A stretch of DNA of 64,000 nt, from positions 1-64,000 of the forward strand of contig NCSJ02000149.1 in the NCBI GenBank assembly GCA_002812745.2, read 5' to 3'. A program made the position numbers and the translations under genes. This stretch comes from Scytalidium lignicola (Eukaryota > Ascomycota > Leotiomycetes). The first letter of the stretch is position 1. The number at the start of each line of letters is the position of its first letter. Below are positions 35,091-46,206 of the stretch, one piece after another. Below the pieces are notes generated by a model. That model saw only the letters and a program-made list of their open reading frames with translations. It ran no database searches and was not told where the DNA came from.

Positions 35091-36161
35091 TTACAGACGG
35101 CAGTCCCTCCCACTGTTAATTGCAGGATCAACTAGTGGTGGCTCTCCCCATATGATATATTCAGCGCCTGTAATCCAGCAACAGTTGGTAGTCAGGACGA
35201 AAGAAAAGCCATAGCAAGCCCAATCATTTCTACAAGCCTGTGCACAGGCCTCATAGGTCGGGACACCAGATATATACCACCCGTCCGATACATCAATGTA
35301 AGGGCCACAGCTGGGTGTATAGCCGTCATAGCTGTTGAATATGGTTTAACTGTACAGGGATGGGAGATTCAGCTGTACAGGCCATATAGCTATATATTCA
35401 GCTATACAGCATTCTAGAGTGGGAGCCGGTCTCGGATCCCACTGGCCTGTAGGAGTATATATATGGCCATACTTACCCACTTGTACAGTAGTTAATTCAG
35501 TAGTTAATTTAAATATATTCTATGGGAACCTATTACGATCGGCATATTTAACCTGTACAACAATAACAACCCCCAGAGCAATAAGGATCTACAGGGATAC
35601 CAGAGGGTGTTGCAGTCACTGTGACTACCGTTGTCGTGGTTGTAGTTGTAACCGGAGCTGGGGCGGTTGTGGTTGCAGCAGTCGCACCGGCGCATGAGCA
35701 GGCACTGGAGTATCTCACACTGCCAGAGCATGGAGCTGCATAGGCCGGGATAGCGGTAGGAGAGACCGTTATAGCTGTTTCAATATCTCGGGCCTTGACA
35801 TTGGGAGCTTGAACTTCGTCCCGTTTGTTAGCTAGGAGATAATACCCGGTAACCGTAATTGTAGAAGTAGCTGTCGCTGTGGCGGTCCTAAAGCCGGTAA
35901 GCATTTGTACAATATTATCCAGTTTTTCTCAGAGAACACGCTTACGATGTAGTGGGAGTGACAGTGACTGAGAAGTAAGAGGCGCAGTCAGCTATTCCAG
36001 ATCTTGTTGGAGATGATGCTTGGATAGCTTGAATCTATTAATAAAAAGGTTTTCCGTACTTAGTAGAGGAACACACCTCGAAGACAGTTGTCTTTGTTAC
36101 AGCCAGCAGCTGCTGCAACTGCAACCAAGCCGAAAAAAACAATGGCAGAAGTGAAATGCAT
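35091..36161 (-). CDS. small secreted cysteine-containing protein, PAN/apple-like C-terminus
   Basis: Exon 1 (36077-36161) encodes a signal peptide, MHFTSAIVFFGLVAVAAAAG, then CNKDNCLR. Exon 2 (35946-36027) gives a DCASYFSVTVTP segment common in secreted fungal proteins, and exon 3 (from 35887) a Thr/Ala-rich linker with VTTTTTTTVVTVTATPSG. The last exon (35091-35331) encodes YTPSCGPYIDVSDGWYISGV and ACAQACRNDWACYGFSF, a disulphide pattern like PAN/apple domains, ending RDCRL. The splice between exon 3 and the last exon could not be resolved: all donors near 35,548-35,565 are phase 1 and do not match the obvious acceptor at 35332, and the roughly 220-bp gap contains repeated CTGTACAG and TATAGCTATA motifs. 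Likely extracellular; the last junction may be damaged. Confidence 0.6.
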
Positions 36162-37320
36162 GATATCGTGTAATTATCCAAAGTAAACTATGAGATGTTG
36201 ATGGCAGTGAAGAATGACGGATAAAGAGCATGAAATAACATGCTTATATAGATAGATGAGTGCAACACTAGAGTGAACATGGAGCCAAGAAACTATTTCG
36301 ATATTCCAGTTCTAGTAACCATATTACATCAATCAATAAGTTGATGTTGCCGTATCGTGGCTAAGCTGGTTTTGAGTGTCTGGCATCGAGGCTTTTTTCT
36401 TGACATCTGGTTCGTACTGGATTGAACATTTGGGCAGGAGAAATACGGGCTAGTACTACACGCCTTCAGGCGAAGAAACGATGTTACCCGAGGGACTGTG
36501 GGATGACACAGATACAAGCTTAATAGGCTTTGCAAGGCTTTAAAGTTAGACTTGTCACCGCGCATACACTATCCTAAAGCAGTCGTGCCCTACCGAAATG
36601 GGCCACAGAGTACACGTGTAACCGCAGTCCTTCACTCCCGATAGAACCCCAGCGCCACCAATATTCCAAGAAAAGCCACCATATTATTTAGTGGTCATGT
36701 TTCCCCGGAGCATTCGGGGCAGTGTTCCTGTCAAGCGCCAATTTGCTACATCCCGAGTAAGGCAAGTAAAAAGCTGTTAGTGCTATTTCTGGATACGGTA
36801 CTACTCGATCCTATTGCCACTACGCAATACAAGACGACAATATGCTACGATATTTGCATAAGAGCGGTAAGGCTGTAGTATCCATTGGAAGGCGTACCAC
36901 TAGATCGCTTTGTTGACTAGCTGTCGGCTTACTCTGAGAACTTCGAATCTCTTATTCTTCACCACTTATTGTCAATTAATAAATCAATATCCGATAACTT
37001 GCATGATTACCATTATTCACAGCTTTGAGTCTCCCCCTTTATCGTATTTCTTTAGTTAGGATTATTTGTTTACCACGTTGAAGGATTGATATTTTAACTT
37101 ATCGGACGCGCTCGAAATTTTGGCGAAATGCCTAGCGCTCCACGTGACCACTTATCCCATACAAAATCGGACCGCCAAGCGAATGCAAAATCGCCTGTAA
37201 AACGCGTGATAAGCGCATCGGGATAAACATCCTCACCGTCCTTGGGCACTTATCGTCCTGCAACCACCATTCCTACCACCACCACCCGCTCAACCACCTC
37301 CGACCCCCCTAATTCCAGAT
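36162..37320. other. intergenic; possible left subterminal region of the Crypton-type element
   Basis: No gene is supported up to about 37,090. From there to 37,320 the motif CACTTATC(G) occurs at 37149-37156 and 37247-37255 with inverted forms nearby; the same motif recurs at 41529-41537 on the other side of the repeat block. Confidence 0.4.
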
Positions 37321-39790
37321 GCCAGCGGACGTAGACGCGTATAATGCAACGGACAAGCATCGCCGTAATGCCCGTAAAGCTGGTTTACAAGCCAAAAAGG
37401 ACGAGCAGCTGCGTAATATAGCTCGGTCTTACGCCAGCAAGCAGAGGGAGTAGAAAGTGCGTATATCCTAAGGCATGTTCTACAAGTTTACAAGCGCGCA
37501 AAGCCAGCTAACTTGCAGCTTACAGAATTAGTACTCTACCCCCTGAGTCGCTGAAGATAAGAATGTGTACAGTTGGCCAGATGGGGAGCTGGTAACACTT
37601 GATAAGCCGGCTATGTAGCTCAAGGAAGATATTATGCTCCGACATGTAAAGATCCCGCAAAAACAAGGCCCACGAGTGCAATCACAGGCAAAGGCAAAGG
37701 TAAGAGCAAAGGCATGAGCAAAGGACAAGGACGCTATGGCTCTTGTAGAAGCTTAATTGCTATCAGAGCAGTTGAAAGTACCACTGGCGGATATTCCTAG
37801 GTTGCTTGCAGACGACCACAAGGATTATGTACCCCTTATAGCTTTAGCCTCAGCCTTGGAAGAGGAGGAGGAGGAGGAGGAAGAGGGAGAGCTTACAAGC
37901 ATACAGATAGAGGGTTCCCTTTACATGAAAAGTACTTTGGAGTTGTATGTTGTAACTATGATGAAGCTGTGGAGGTTACAAGTAACTTATGGACATAGCA
38001 ATTCAGAGAACCCTTATAATAAAGCCGTTTGTAGATTTCTTGAGCAATATGGCTACCAGTAAGATAAGCATGACTAAGAGTATTTTCATGATTATAACAT
38101 AAATAACATCCAAGTTAGTTACTTAATAGAAGAGTAATATCAAATATAAAATATTCTATTTCACAAGTTAGTAAACCACCTGCAAAACTTGTAAACATAT
38201 ATAGATATACTTTTTAGCTATTATTATCTTCTTCATAAAGAGAATCAGTATAAGATGGAACTTGTAGACTTATCTCTCCTTGAGTATCCTACTTTAAAGA
38301 GCTTAACTTCTTATACTTGCTTAGTTATCCTTTTACAGGATAGAAAGTTAAATAAGACAACAAAAAAAGAGTTTATAAGTTTTTTACAGTATAAGGATCT
38401 TATATTTTACATATAAAGTACTTTAGTACAACTTCTTTTTTAGTAATAACATATTATAAGTAAAACTCTTCCTTCTTTCCAAAGTTGTAAAGACTAATAT
38501 TAAATCAAAGTCCTTGTTAGTAAAGACTATTAGAAAGAACTCTCTTATCTTACACAATTATAAGAAACTTAGTAGACCTTTGAAAATGCTAGTTTTACAT
38601 CTGTTAAAAAGACTTACCTTTTATAGAGTACAAGAGTATAACATACTAAGATTTATAGTATGTTTTTTGCCTAAATCTCATAAGCTAACCATTAGAACCA
38701 GAGCTTACTTTGCTAAGTATATCTCATGCACTTTCCTTGTCAATTCATGAAAATCATAATTAGTTTTACAAGTGTTACAAGTGATTATTTCCTGACTGCT
38801 TATAAGCTGCCTTTTTACCTTTTACAACAAATCTGGCTATGGATTAAGTATTGAGAAAGTTACTTTAAAGCTTGAGTATAAAGAAAATGTTAAGTATAAG
38901 GAGGCTTAGATGAAGATAACTTAGCAAGTGATGATTTTATTAAGTTGCTAAAGCATTTACGAACTGTTTTATTACAAAACCTTATAATTTTGCAACCTTG
39001 TTATCCATTATTACCCTTCTTTAATTACTTACCCTTTTGCAGACTAGAATAAGATGAATTCACTTTTACAGTTTAAGCTAATGCTGTTATAAAAAANGCT
39101 GCAAAANCCTTCTTTTACAACAAGCTTTACCAAAGATTAATGAAATGCTAATTAACACTTATAAAGCAATTTTAAATAACAATAACCAACTAGTTAATAA
39201 GTTAAAGTAATATTTTGAAAATAAGCTTGATAATATCCAAATTAACTTAAACATGTTAATAAGTAACCATGTCTTAATAACTTTAACAGGTTATTAAGGC
39301 CCTTTGTAAGCAGATTCTCACAGACTGTTACAAGAGCCTTTACAAGAGCTTTTACAAGAGCTTTTGCAACAGTCTTTACAAGGATCTCCGTAAAGATGCT
39401 TGTAAACTCCTTTACAAGGAATTGCCCTAGTTTTAGCCAATTCTCCTTTAGTTACTAAAGTGCTTATAAAGCCTAATGTTATTATTATTGTTATTAGACT
39501 AACATTATCCATTTACACCAACTTAGCAAAGGTTTACATGGTCAAGGATGTATAAGAAGAGTAGAATACAAGCTTTGCAAGTTACCTACTCGTAAAAGAG
39601 TTAGAAGATAGATGGAGAGTTGATTAACAACCAAGGAATAAGATTTAAGTTCAGTTCTTTCGTTGAAAAGCCTTTTAGGATAAACTCATTGTTCATATTA
39701 AGTATAGTAAAACTGAAGAGCAAGTTATTACAAAGCTTAAGCTTTTACAAGTTAGTTATAACTTAAATTAGTTAATTAATAACCTTATTT
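37321..39790 (+). mobile_element. second RIP-degraded Crypton-type element with GCR1_C domain
   Basis: Starting at ATG 37321 the first exon reads MPADVDAYNATDKHRRNARK and ends SYASKQRE followed by TAG where Trp is expected. After an intron the frame continues SWPDGELVTLDKP, VKIPQKQGPR, a Glu run, and MKSTLELYVVTMMKLWRLQV, typical of Crypton/Ndc10-type recombinases. Several in-frame stops are compatible with RIP at Trp, Arg or Gln codons. The body from 38,060 is strongly AT-rich, yet around 39,531-39,725 a GCR1_C domain is still legible (VYMVKDV..E, YLLVKELEDRWRVD, VQFFR.KAF.DKLIVHI). The element is inactive. Two N characters (39097, 39106) lie inside. It is on the opposite strand from the element at 1-3145. 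Confidence 0.72.
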
Positions 39791-40465
39791 AACATCGTCA
39801 AAAACAAGCTTATATCTTTCTTAAACATAAACGTAATTGTTATTTAAGAAAAATCATTTTACTATAAATAATCATAATTAAAGTTTAACTTTTTATTTAG
39901 ATTTACAAATCTATTATTATTTATTATAAGTTAAGAATTTATTATTTTTTCAAGTTAGTTAATTAGTTATATACTTGTAAATCATAGTTAAAGCCTTTTT
40001 ATTATTTACTTATAAGGATTTTATTTAGTTATAAGTTGATTATAAATTAGTTATTAGTTAAAAAGAGTTAATTTATAGTTATAAGATTTACAAAATAAGA
40101 AATTCATATTAACTATTTAAAAAAAGGCTTGTATAAATATCATCCCAAGCATTAGTTACTCTACTTATTCTACTCATTCCACCTATTCCTTCATCATTAT
40201 CATTATCATTATTATTATCATTATTATCTTCCTCTTCCTCCTACTTGAAAACGTTCACAAGCTCTTGTAATAAACCTGTAATGCAAGTATTCTTTTCTTT
40301 GCAAGAAATTTACAGGTACTGGACACAGCCAGTTATAACAGGAGTAGTTGCAGTAAGTTGACAGGCAAGGCAGTGGGGGGCAGGGCGGCGGGCAAGGACA
40401 GAGCACTGGGCAGGCAGCTGGGAGGGCACTAGACAATGATTAATATGGCCTGTGAGACCCGTAAA

Positions 40466-40912
40466 CTAGCTAGAAGAAGACTTACAGACGACAGCAAAGT
40501 TACTAGAAATAACTGGGCAATGCTGGGAGCGGCGGGAAGGAGCAGCAGCAGCAGGAGCAACGGCAGGAGCAACGGCAGGGGCAGTAGGAGGGGCAGCAGC
40601 AGCAGCAGCAGGACGTTTACAGATGTCTATACTCACAATTAGCATCCGTAAAGCATCCATTAAGGGCTTGTTACTTACAAAAGGAGCAGCGAACTCCTTC
40701 ATTGCCGTAATAGCAGTTAGCACATGCCCCGTTCAAAAGGCCCGCCACAGACACACACTCCTGCCACACACCCAACCCACCAGCACAGTGCGCACAAGGA
40801 GGGTCGTTAACCCTTCCAACCATATACGCCAAGTGCACCTCCATGTTGGCAGGCCGAGTAATGGTAGGAGTACGGCCTGGACAGGCCACAGCCGCCCGCA
40901 AAACACAACGAC
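40466..40912 (-). CDS. DUF3716-like cysteine-motif protein (3' exons)
   Basis: An exon at 40679-40912 reads TPTITRPANMEVHLAYMVGR, then PPCAHCAGGLGVWQECV and GACANCYYGNEGVRCSF, the CxxC...C...CxxC...C pattern of the fungal DUF3716 family (function unknown). A 52-bp intron (40627-40678) leads into a last exon with a Pro/Ala-rich tail ending at 40466. An acceptor (CCTTACAG) precedes the exon at 40913-40920; the upstream exon and start codon were not identified in the low-complexity sequence to about 41,060. It faces the Crypton-type element. It may belong to the same repeat unit, or be a nested host gene fragment. Confidence 0.6.
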
Positions 40913-41165
40913 CTGTAAGGGTTTAAATAGTACGGGTGGGATGGGCAAGGAGGGCCAGGAAGGCCAGAGCTACAACAGCATCAGGAGCAGGAGCAGGAGC
41001 AGGAGCTAGAGCAGGAGCTGGAGCTGGAGCAGGAGCTGGAGCAGGAACCAGCCCGCGGACTGTTAACGGGTGTCCAGGAAGCTATGGCAACAGCAGCAGC
41101 AGCAGCAGTGGTAGTGGTAGTGGTGGTAGTGGTGATAATGGTGGTGGTGATGGTGGTGGTGATAT
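40520..41165. repeat. low-complexity GC-rich microsatellite tracts
   Basis: AGCAGCAGC/GGCAGGAGC tracts at 40537-40612, GGAGCAGGAGC tracts at 40980-41055, and GGTAGTGGTGGT/GGTGGTGAT tracts at 41105-41163, all trinucleotide-like. They encode Ala/Pro- or Ser/Gly-rich runs in the different frames. They are not RIP-mutated. Confidence 0.7.
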
Positions 41166-41214
41166 ATTACGAGGGAAGGAGGGAAGTAGGAGTTATGATT
41201 TCTTGATATAGCCA

Positions 41215-41606
41215 TACTTTACCATTGTCAAAGGCCTTTGATATTGTAGATGTACTATGAATAGATTGCTATTTCATTATTACCTCGAGTTGATATTGTG
41301 CCTCCTTTATTGAGCCCCTAGGAAGTCATGTAACCTTATCGCAAGGTGCTGAGGTCAAATCTAGCCAATTAACGCACGAGGAATTCAAACCACCATAACT
41401 CCACCATCCTGCCTTTATTTGACTTTCTCTAAAGACCTTTGATATTAAGTCGTAAGGCGAGTCTCCAGCTCCATTTGCACGTTATTTGCACCCCTGGTTG
41501 TCAAGTTATGGGGCTGCAAAATCGCGATCACTTATCGTTTGGCACTTGGGTAATCACACGCGATTTCGCGTAATTTCTCTCCAAAACGACCAACGATAAA
41601 TGCTAC
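41215..41606. other. right flank of the Crypton/DUF3716 block, no gene seen
   Basis: No coding frame. CACTTATCG at 41529-41537 and CGATAAA at 41594-41600 mirror motifs at 37,149-37,255 and could mark the right end of the repeat block just before the LINE relic. Confidence 0.35.
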
Positions 41607-42311
41607 TTACCGAGAACTAAAATTATTAATCGTCGGCTCGCTTACTGTACGGCCTTTTACCGGGGCCTTCGATATAGCCTCATTGAGGAGCTTGGTGAGC
41701 CTCACTGCTGAGTCTTTCTGACCTCTGAGGGTCTCAATCGTAGTTTTATCTGTAAACTTAATGCGTATTTCCTTGGTGCCAGGCGCGATTCGGCTTCCTG
41801 TAGTTGTGGTTGTGGTTGTAACTTTGGTGCGTAAGGACACGTTGCCGTCTCCGTTGGAGGATGCGATACCTGCTCACGATGATTCTGTTGACTGTGGTGA
41901 TTCGCTCCTGGTAGAGTAGCCTTGTATAAAGCTTGCCATCTTGATGAATTGGTCTCGGAGCTCCCTGAAATCCTGTCACATCTCGTCCAGCTTGTCGTCC
42001 GTCGTGTCAAGGGTCACGTTTCCGCCTTGTCCGTCATCCTTCAGGCCCCTCAAGAATGATTTCAGAGCCCTCAGGAAGTCCAAGGCATTGTCAGATGGTA
42101 TGGGACGAGCCTTTCGACCCTCCTGACCTTCTGTAGCTGGTTTGCGACCGACATATTCGATCAAAGCTTCGGTTTCCTGGAGGAGGTTGATCCGTTGTTC
42201 GTTGAGGTCTTTCCCTTTCTTACCTACCTTTGGACAACCATAATCTACGAGGGGCTCCCTACCACCGGGCGGCATGGAGTTGATCTCGAGGAAGCGATTC
42301 CCGGTGTCCAA
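41607..42311 (-). mobile_element. LINE ORF1 (gag-like) relic
   Basis: One minus-strand frame runs from MDTGNRFLEINSMPPGGREP to KAPVKGRTVSEP with only two in-frame TGA stops, both at codons likely to have been CGA (Arg). The KTTIETLRGQKDSAVRLTKL and LNEAISKAPVKGRTV text is characteristic of ORF1 of Tad/I-like fungal non-LTR retrotransposons. The sequence ends abruptly near 41,610; the zinc knuckles, ORF2 (endonuclease and reverse transcriptase) and poly-A tail are absent. It is a short inactive fragment. Confidence 0.6.
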
Positions 42312-42726
42312 TTGCTGGTAGGTGGCGTGGTTGTCGAGTTATTTCCAAAAAGTCGATTTGGGCGCGCGGAGATGTTTTTATTGATAATCGTTGTGACGCG
42401 AGTGTCACTTGGGCCAGCCGTAAATGGCTAAAGCCACAGCCGATATGGAACTCCGCGCCAATGAATTATTCTCATCTGTTGGGCATCAGGGGAAAAAGGC
42501 TTGTTAATGTTGCTTCAGATAGGGAGCATGATAATGTAAACTACTGCTACTTTGATTAACAATTGGACTCCTTTTTGTGAGATTTTGTGTAATGGCTTTT
42601 GCGGCGTAGGAAGATTATAAGTAGACGTAGAACAGTCCAATTCCAAGTCTGCACTGTTCTCATTCTACCATCAATCAATCCATTGTTTCTCATTAAACAT
42701 ACTTTTTAAAGAGAAAAATAATAATC
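42312..42726. other. intergenic upstream of NmrA-like pseudogene
   Basis: Flank of the LINE relic and probable promoter of the pseudogene; no gene seen. Confidence 0.5.
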
Positions 42727-43664
42727 ATGAGCAAGCTTCTTGTCGTATTCGGGGCTACCGGCCAACAGGGCGGCTCATTGACTACATCCTAAACGACTTA
42801 ACACTCTCAAAAGAATTCAAAATTCGAGCTGTAACCCGCGATCCTTCAAAACTAGCCGTCTAGGAATTAAAGAAGAAAGGAGTTAAAGCTGTGAAGGCTG
42901 ATTTAGACAACGAGGAACCCATTAAAAATACCATTGTAGGCGCGTATACCGTGTTTGCTGTCACTCTTACGAATTACTTCACTGAAAACTTGAAGCAAGC
43001 AGAATTCAACTAGGTGAAGGCAATTTCTGATGCTGTTGTTACTTCAGGGGCATCGTACTTCATATTTAGCACCCTTCCAAACCTAATTGTCGAATTGGGA
43101 GGGAGATACAAGGAATTTGACGCCTTCGTCTTTAAGGCGGAAGCGGAAGAGTATATTCGGACCTTGTCTATCAAAAGTGCCTTTTTCGCTCTTGGGTTCT
43201 TCATGTAAAACTTGTATGGCTTTATGAAGCTACAGCTAGTAGGAGATGGAACCTATACGATATACAACTTCGCTAAGCCTGAGATTACACTTTTACTCAC
43301 TGACGTTGCTAGCGATTCAGGGAAGTTTGTCGATGTTATATTATCTGAGCCGGACAAGTATAAGAGCAAAGTACTATCAGCTGCAATAACATTTTATTCC
43401 TTCCAGAATATTGTTGAGACGATGAGCAAGATCACTGGCAAAACCGTCAAGTACAGCTAGATCCTAGAGAGTGTGTTCTGCAGCCATCTACCATTCCCTC
43501 CTGCTGGAGCTAACAATTTGATGGAAATGTTTGCGTACTATCAGGATCCTGGTTATTTTGGACCTAACTCGAAGGAACTTGTTGAGTAGACTGCTAAGCA
43601 GACTAGAGGTAAACTCACTAGTTTGGAGGAGTATCTGGCGAAAAATCCTTTGAACTTGGACTAA
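42727..43664 (+). pseudogene. NmrA-like NAD(P)-binding protein, pseudogene
   Basis: The start MSKLLVVFGATGQQGGS is the Rossmann dinucleotide motif of the NmrA-like atypical SDR family. One base is missing right after it (about 42,776), after which IDYILNDLTLSKEFKIRAVT continues. The frame then runs over family-typical text (TVFAVTLTNYF, FIFSTLPNLI, PFPPAGANNLMEMFAYYQDP, GYFGP, ending LEEYLAKNPLNLD) with five in-frame stops: after SKLAV, AEFN, LGFFM, VKYS and ELVE. All can be derived from CAG, CAA or TGG by a C-to-T or G-to-A transition. Full-length members are redox sensors or NAD(P)-dependent regulators of about 300 residues. This copy is dead. Confidence 0.85.
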
Positions 43665-44207
43665 TGTTAAGAGTTCTTGTTTCTTTATCACTTTATATGT
43701 TTTCATTCAAATAAAGATATACAATTGTTAAAGCCAATTAAATCATATGTTCGTTATTATGTCACTATATATTAACTATTTATTAAGTTTCAAAATGCTA
43801 GGTGATTGGATGTGTTCATAGTATATTTTGATATTAATAAACTTCCCTCATATTCTATTCTCTGCCTTAAGGTTTACTAGAAAGATTACAGCAAAGATTA
43901 ATAAAAATTAAAACCCTTATTTTTACTTTTATGGACCAGTATTTTTTTNCTTTAAAAAAAAAACGTTAAAATGCACAAGTTTTGTTTTTAATCCAAATTT
44001 ATTGTTCCAACTATTTACGATTTACCCCTATTTACACTATACTTAAGTTCAACCTTACTCTTGAATCAATCAAGATTTGCCAGTCCAACTATCAACGTGC
44101 AAATCTACCTAGAATCAAAGGCTAGGGTCGTTACAAAGACGAGGAATCTCGATATCCTCTATTGGCGTTTGCTTTATAACGTTCTCAGCCGCTTCTCATG
44201 ACAATGC
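43665..44207. other. intergenic, no gene seen
   Basis: AT-rich DNA with poly-A/T runs and an N at 43949. Nothing recognised. Confidence 0.5.
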
Positions 44208-45030
44208 TTAAACGGATTCGCAAGTGAGTGTGCTGCCGGAGATAGAGCAGTCGGTGACATCTCTGTTGTTGATGATGACTTCGGTGATCTCGCCTTGGCT
44301 GAGAGGGATATTCCTGCCGTTTGCGGTGGCGGTAGCCTGAGTGAACTTAATGGCTGGAGAGAAGGGAGAGAAGGTCACGGGCTGGCAGCTGGTGCCGCTT
44401 GAGTTGCACTCCTCGAAGTCCTCAATGATGAATTCGGCGTCAGTCAGGCAGAGAGAACCGGCAGTGACATGGTTGAAGTTCTGGGTCACTTTCTGGCCAG
44501 TGGAAAGGTTCTCCAAAGTTGCAGAGCCGCTGGTCTTTGAGGTGGCAGTGACGGACATCTGAATTTGGTCACCCTCGGAGATGTCGATGCCAGTGAAGTC
44601 ACCTATACGAAATCAGTTTTGAGTCTTCCATTGGAGAACAAAGAGAACACTTACTGGAAAATTCAGGGTACCACTCGTACCAAGCATCGTAAGTTCCATC
44701 ACCGTACCAGTCGAAACCAGTCTGAAGGATGGCAGTCTGGCAGTTAGCACCATCAATACCGACCCAAGCAGTGCCTGCAGCATTGGAGCCGCCGCTACCT
44801 CTTGGAACGTTGGCAACAGCTGAGACGGTGCTGAAGCCGGAGCTCTCGATGATAGCACCACCCCAGTTGGATTGGACAGTAGCATGTTCAGTGTTGTTCC
44901 TGAATGGTGCTGAGCGTCTGCCCTGGCGGCGGGCAAGGCGGCGAGCAAGTCCGCGGTCAGCAGGCACGGCAGCGAGGACGGCCTCAGCGCAGATTAGTGC
45001 AGAGAGAACAGCAGCAGTGGCGAACTTCAT
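44208..45030 (-). CDS. secreted glutamic peptidase (A4/G1, eqolisin family)
   Basis: Two exons (44655-45030, 44208-44602) separated by a 52-bp intron encode 256 residues. A signal peptide MKFATAAVLSALICAEAVLA is followed by a short basic propeptide ending in RRLARRQGRRSA. The mature domain contains NWGGAIIESSGF, GTAWVGIDGANCQTAILQTG with the catalytic Gln in ILQTG, DAWYEWYPEFS, and the catalytic Glu in LTDAEFIIEDFE, ending STLTCESV. These acid proteases (scytalidoglutamic/aspergilloglutamic peptidase type) degrade proteins outside the cell at low pH. It is intact although surrounded by repeats and pseudogenes, and carries no RIP-like stops. Confidence 0.93.
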
Positions 45031-45136
45031 GTTGGCTGATTTGGCTGATAGAAATTGAGGGTAGAGAGCAAGGTAATATAGAAGAATGGACTGGAGGATT
45101 GCTTCTGGGGATTGCTGAGGGTGATGATGCTCTCCA

Positions 45137-45144
45137 TATTTATA
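45137..45144 (-). promoter_or_regulatory. TATA box of the glutamic peptidase gene
   Basis: On the minus strand the sequence is TATAAATA, located 107 bp upstream of the start codon. A well-formed TATA box at this distance fits a strongly inducible secreted-protein gene. Confidence 0.5.
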
Positions 45145-45525
45145 GTCGAAGGGAGTGAGGTCGAAGTGGATCGAGGCCAAATGATCATGGGGAGATATCC
45201 AGGAATCCTCAAGCAACTTCTATATCAATAACTATCTCCAGATTGCCGGACAGAATGAGATTCCTCTTTTGGATTCGTCCGATGTAGTCAGTAGACCAAG
45301 CATGATGTCGGGCGGCGCCGTCGAGATAGATAATGTACGAAGCGGCATCTGCCAAGGCTAATGGGGAAGGTGGTGAGTAGTTAATAAACACCTTAATTAA
45401 CTTATTGTACGAAGGCAGCGACATTCTAGAAATTCGCGGGCATTTTTCCTTTCAGGGCGACCAGAATCCTTTAGATTAGCATCCAGCAAGGCTTCGACAA
45501 GCCTTCCAACAAGGTTTCTCCTGGG
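45145..45525. other. upstream flank of the peptidase gene
   Basis: No further gene is visible. A CAAGGCTTCGACAAGCCTT-like hairpin lies at about 45488-45506. Confidence 0.4.
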
Positions 45526-46206
45526 ATGGAACGACGAATCAACAAGTCCTGTAAGCGCCATCATCTGCTGAATGGAGGAATCTTAAATCTTAAAGTGCTG
45601 GGCGTTGAGCGAATTGTGACAACAGATCCCAGGGGCAACAAAATATCCCGGGCAGAGGTGAGGGGTGATATTTTGCGACGTGCCTTCTACCACGTTCTGG
45701 ATTGGGTGGCATCCAAAGCTACCTGTTATAATAGATGCTCGTTATTCTCGAGATTGTGCGAGGACTAACAGCCAGATTTGGCTATAGCGATGGAGCTACA
45801 GAAAGAGTCAGGTTCTAGAGAGTTTAGAGAGTTAAGGATACAGTCACCAACAGGGCCTTGGCTTCCCCAACCCCCTAAAGCGCTTGGGGGATACATCCCG
45901 CTCAAGCCAGCGAAAGCTCCGATGCTCAAGGGCTCTGATCCACTCGATTCGGAGCATTGTGCGGAGGGGCCAAATCACAACCTGCAAATCATAGATTTCC
46001 CCTCCACGATTGGCCTTAATAAGGAAGGTAATCACCCGGCGGGTTACAGTTACATTCAGCCCGGAGGTCTCGATACGGGGAGCGGATGCTATCGCGGAGG
46101 CGCGGATAAGCCTCTAAGTAGAGGCATAAGCACTTGCCAAGCAAGCCCCCTAAAACGAATTGATTTGCCTCCTGCTCCTGCTCGACCGTCCCTCGCCAGT
46201 CGATGA
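45526..46206 (+). pseudogene. unidentified decayed frame (repeat-like)
   Basis: A single plus-strand frame of 227 codons is interrupted only by one TAA near 45,768. It reads RGNKISRAEVRGDILRRAFY, HVLDWVASKATCYNR, LAIAMELQKESGSREFREL and SPTGPWLPQPPKALGGYIPL. The text looks like genuine protein but I do not recognise the family. Its position among transposon relics suggests a transposon-encoded protein or gene fragment. No start context or introns are evident. Confidence 0.35.

Noticed and set aside
40936..41211. Gly/Ala/Ser-rich plus-strand ORF
   Set aside because: Produced by trinucleotide microsatellites; no gene context.
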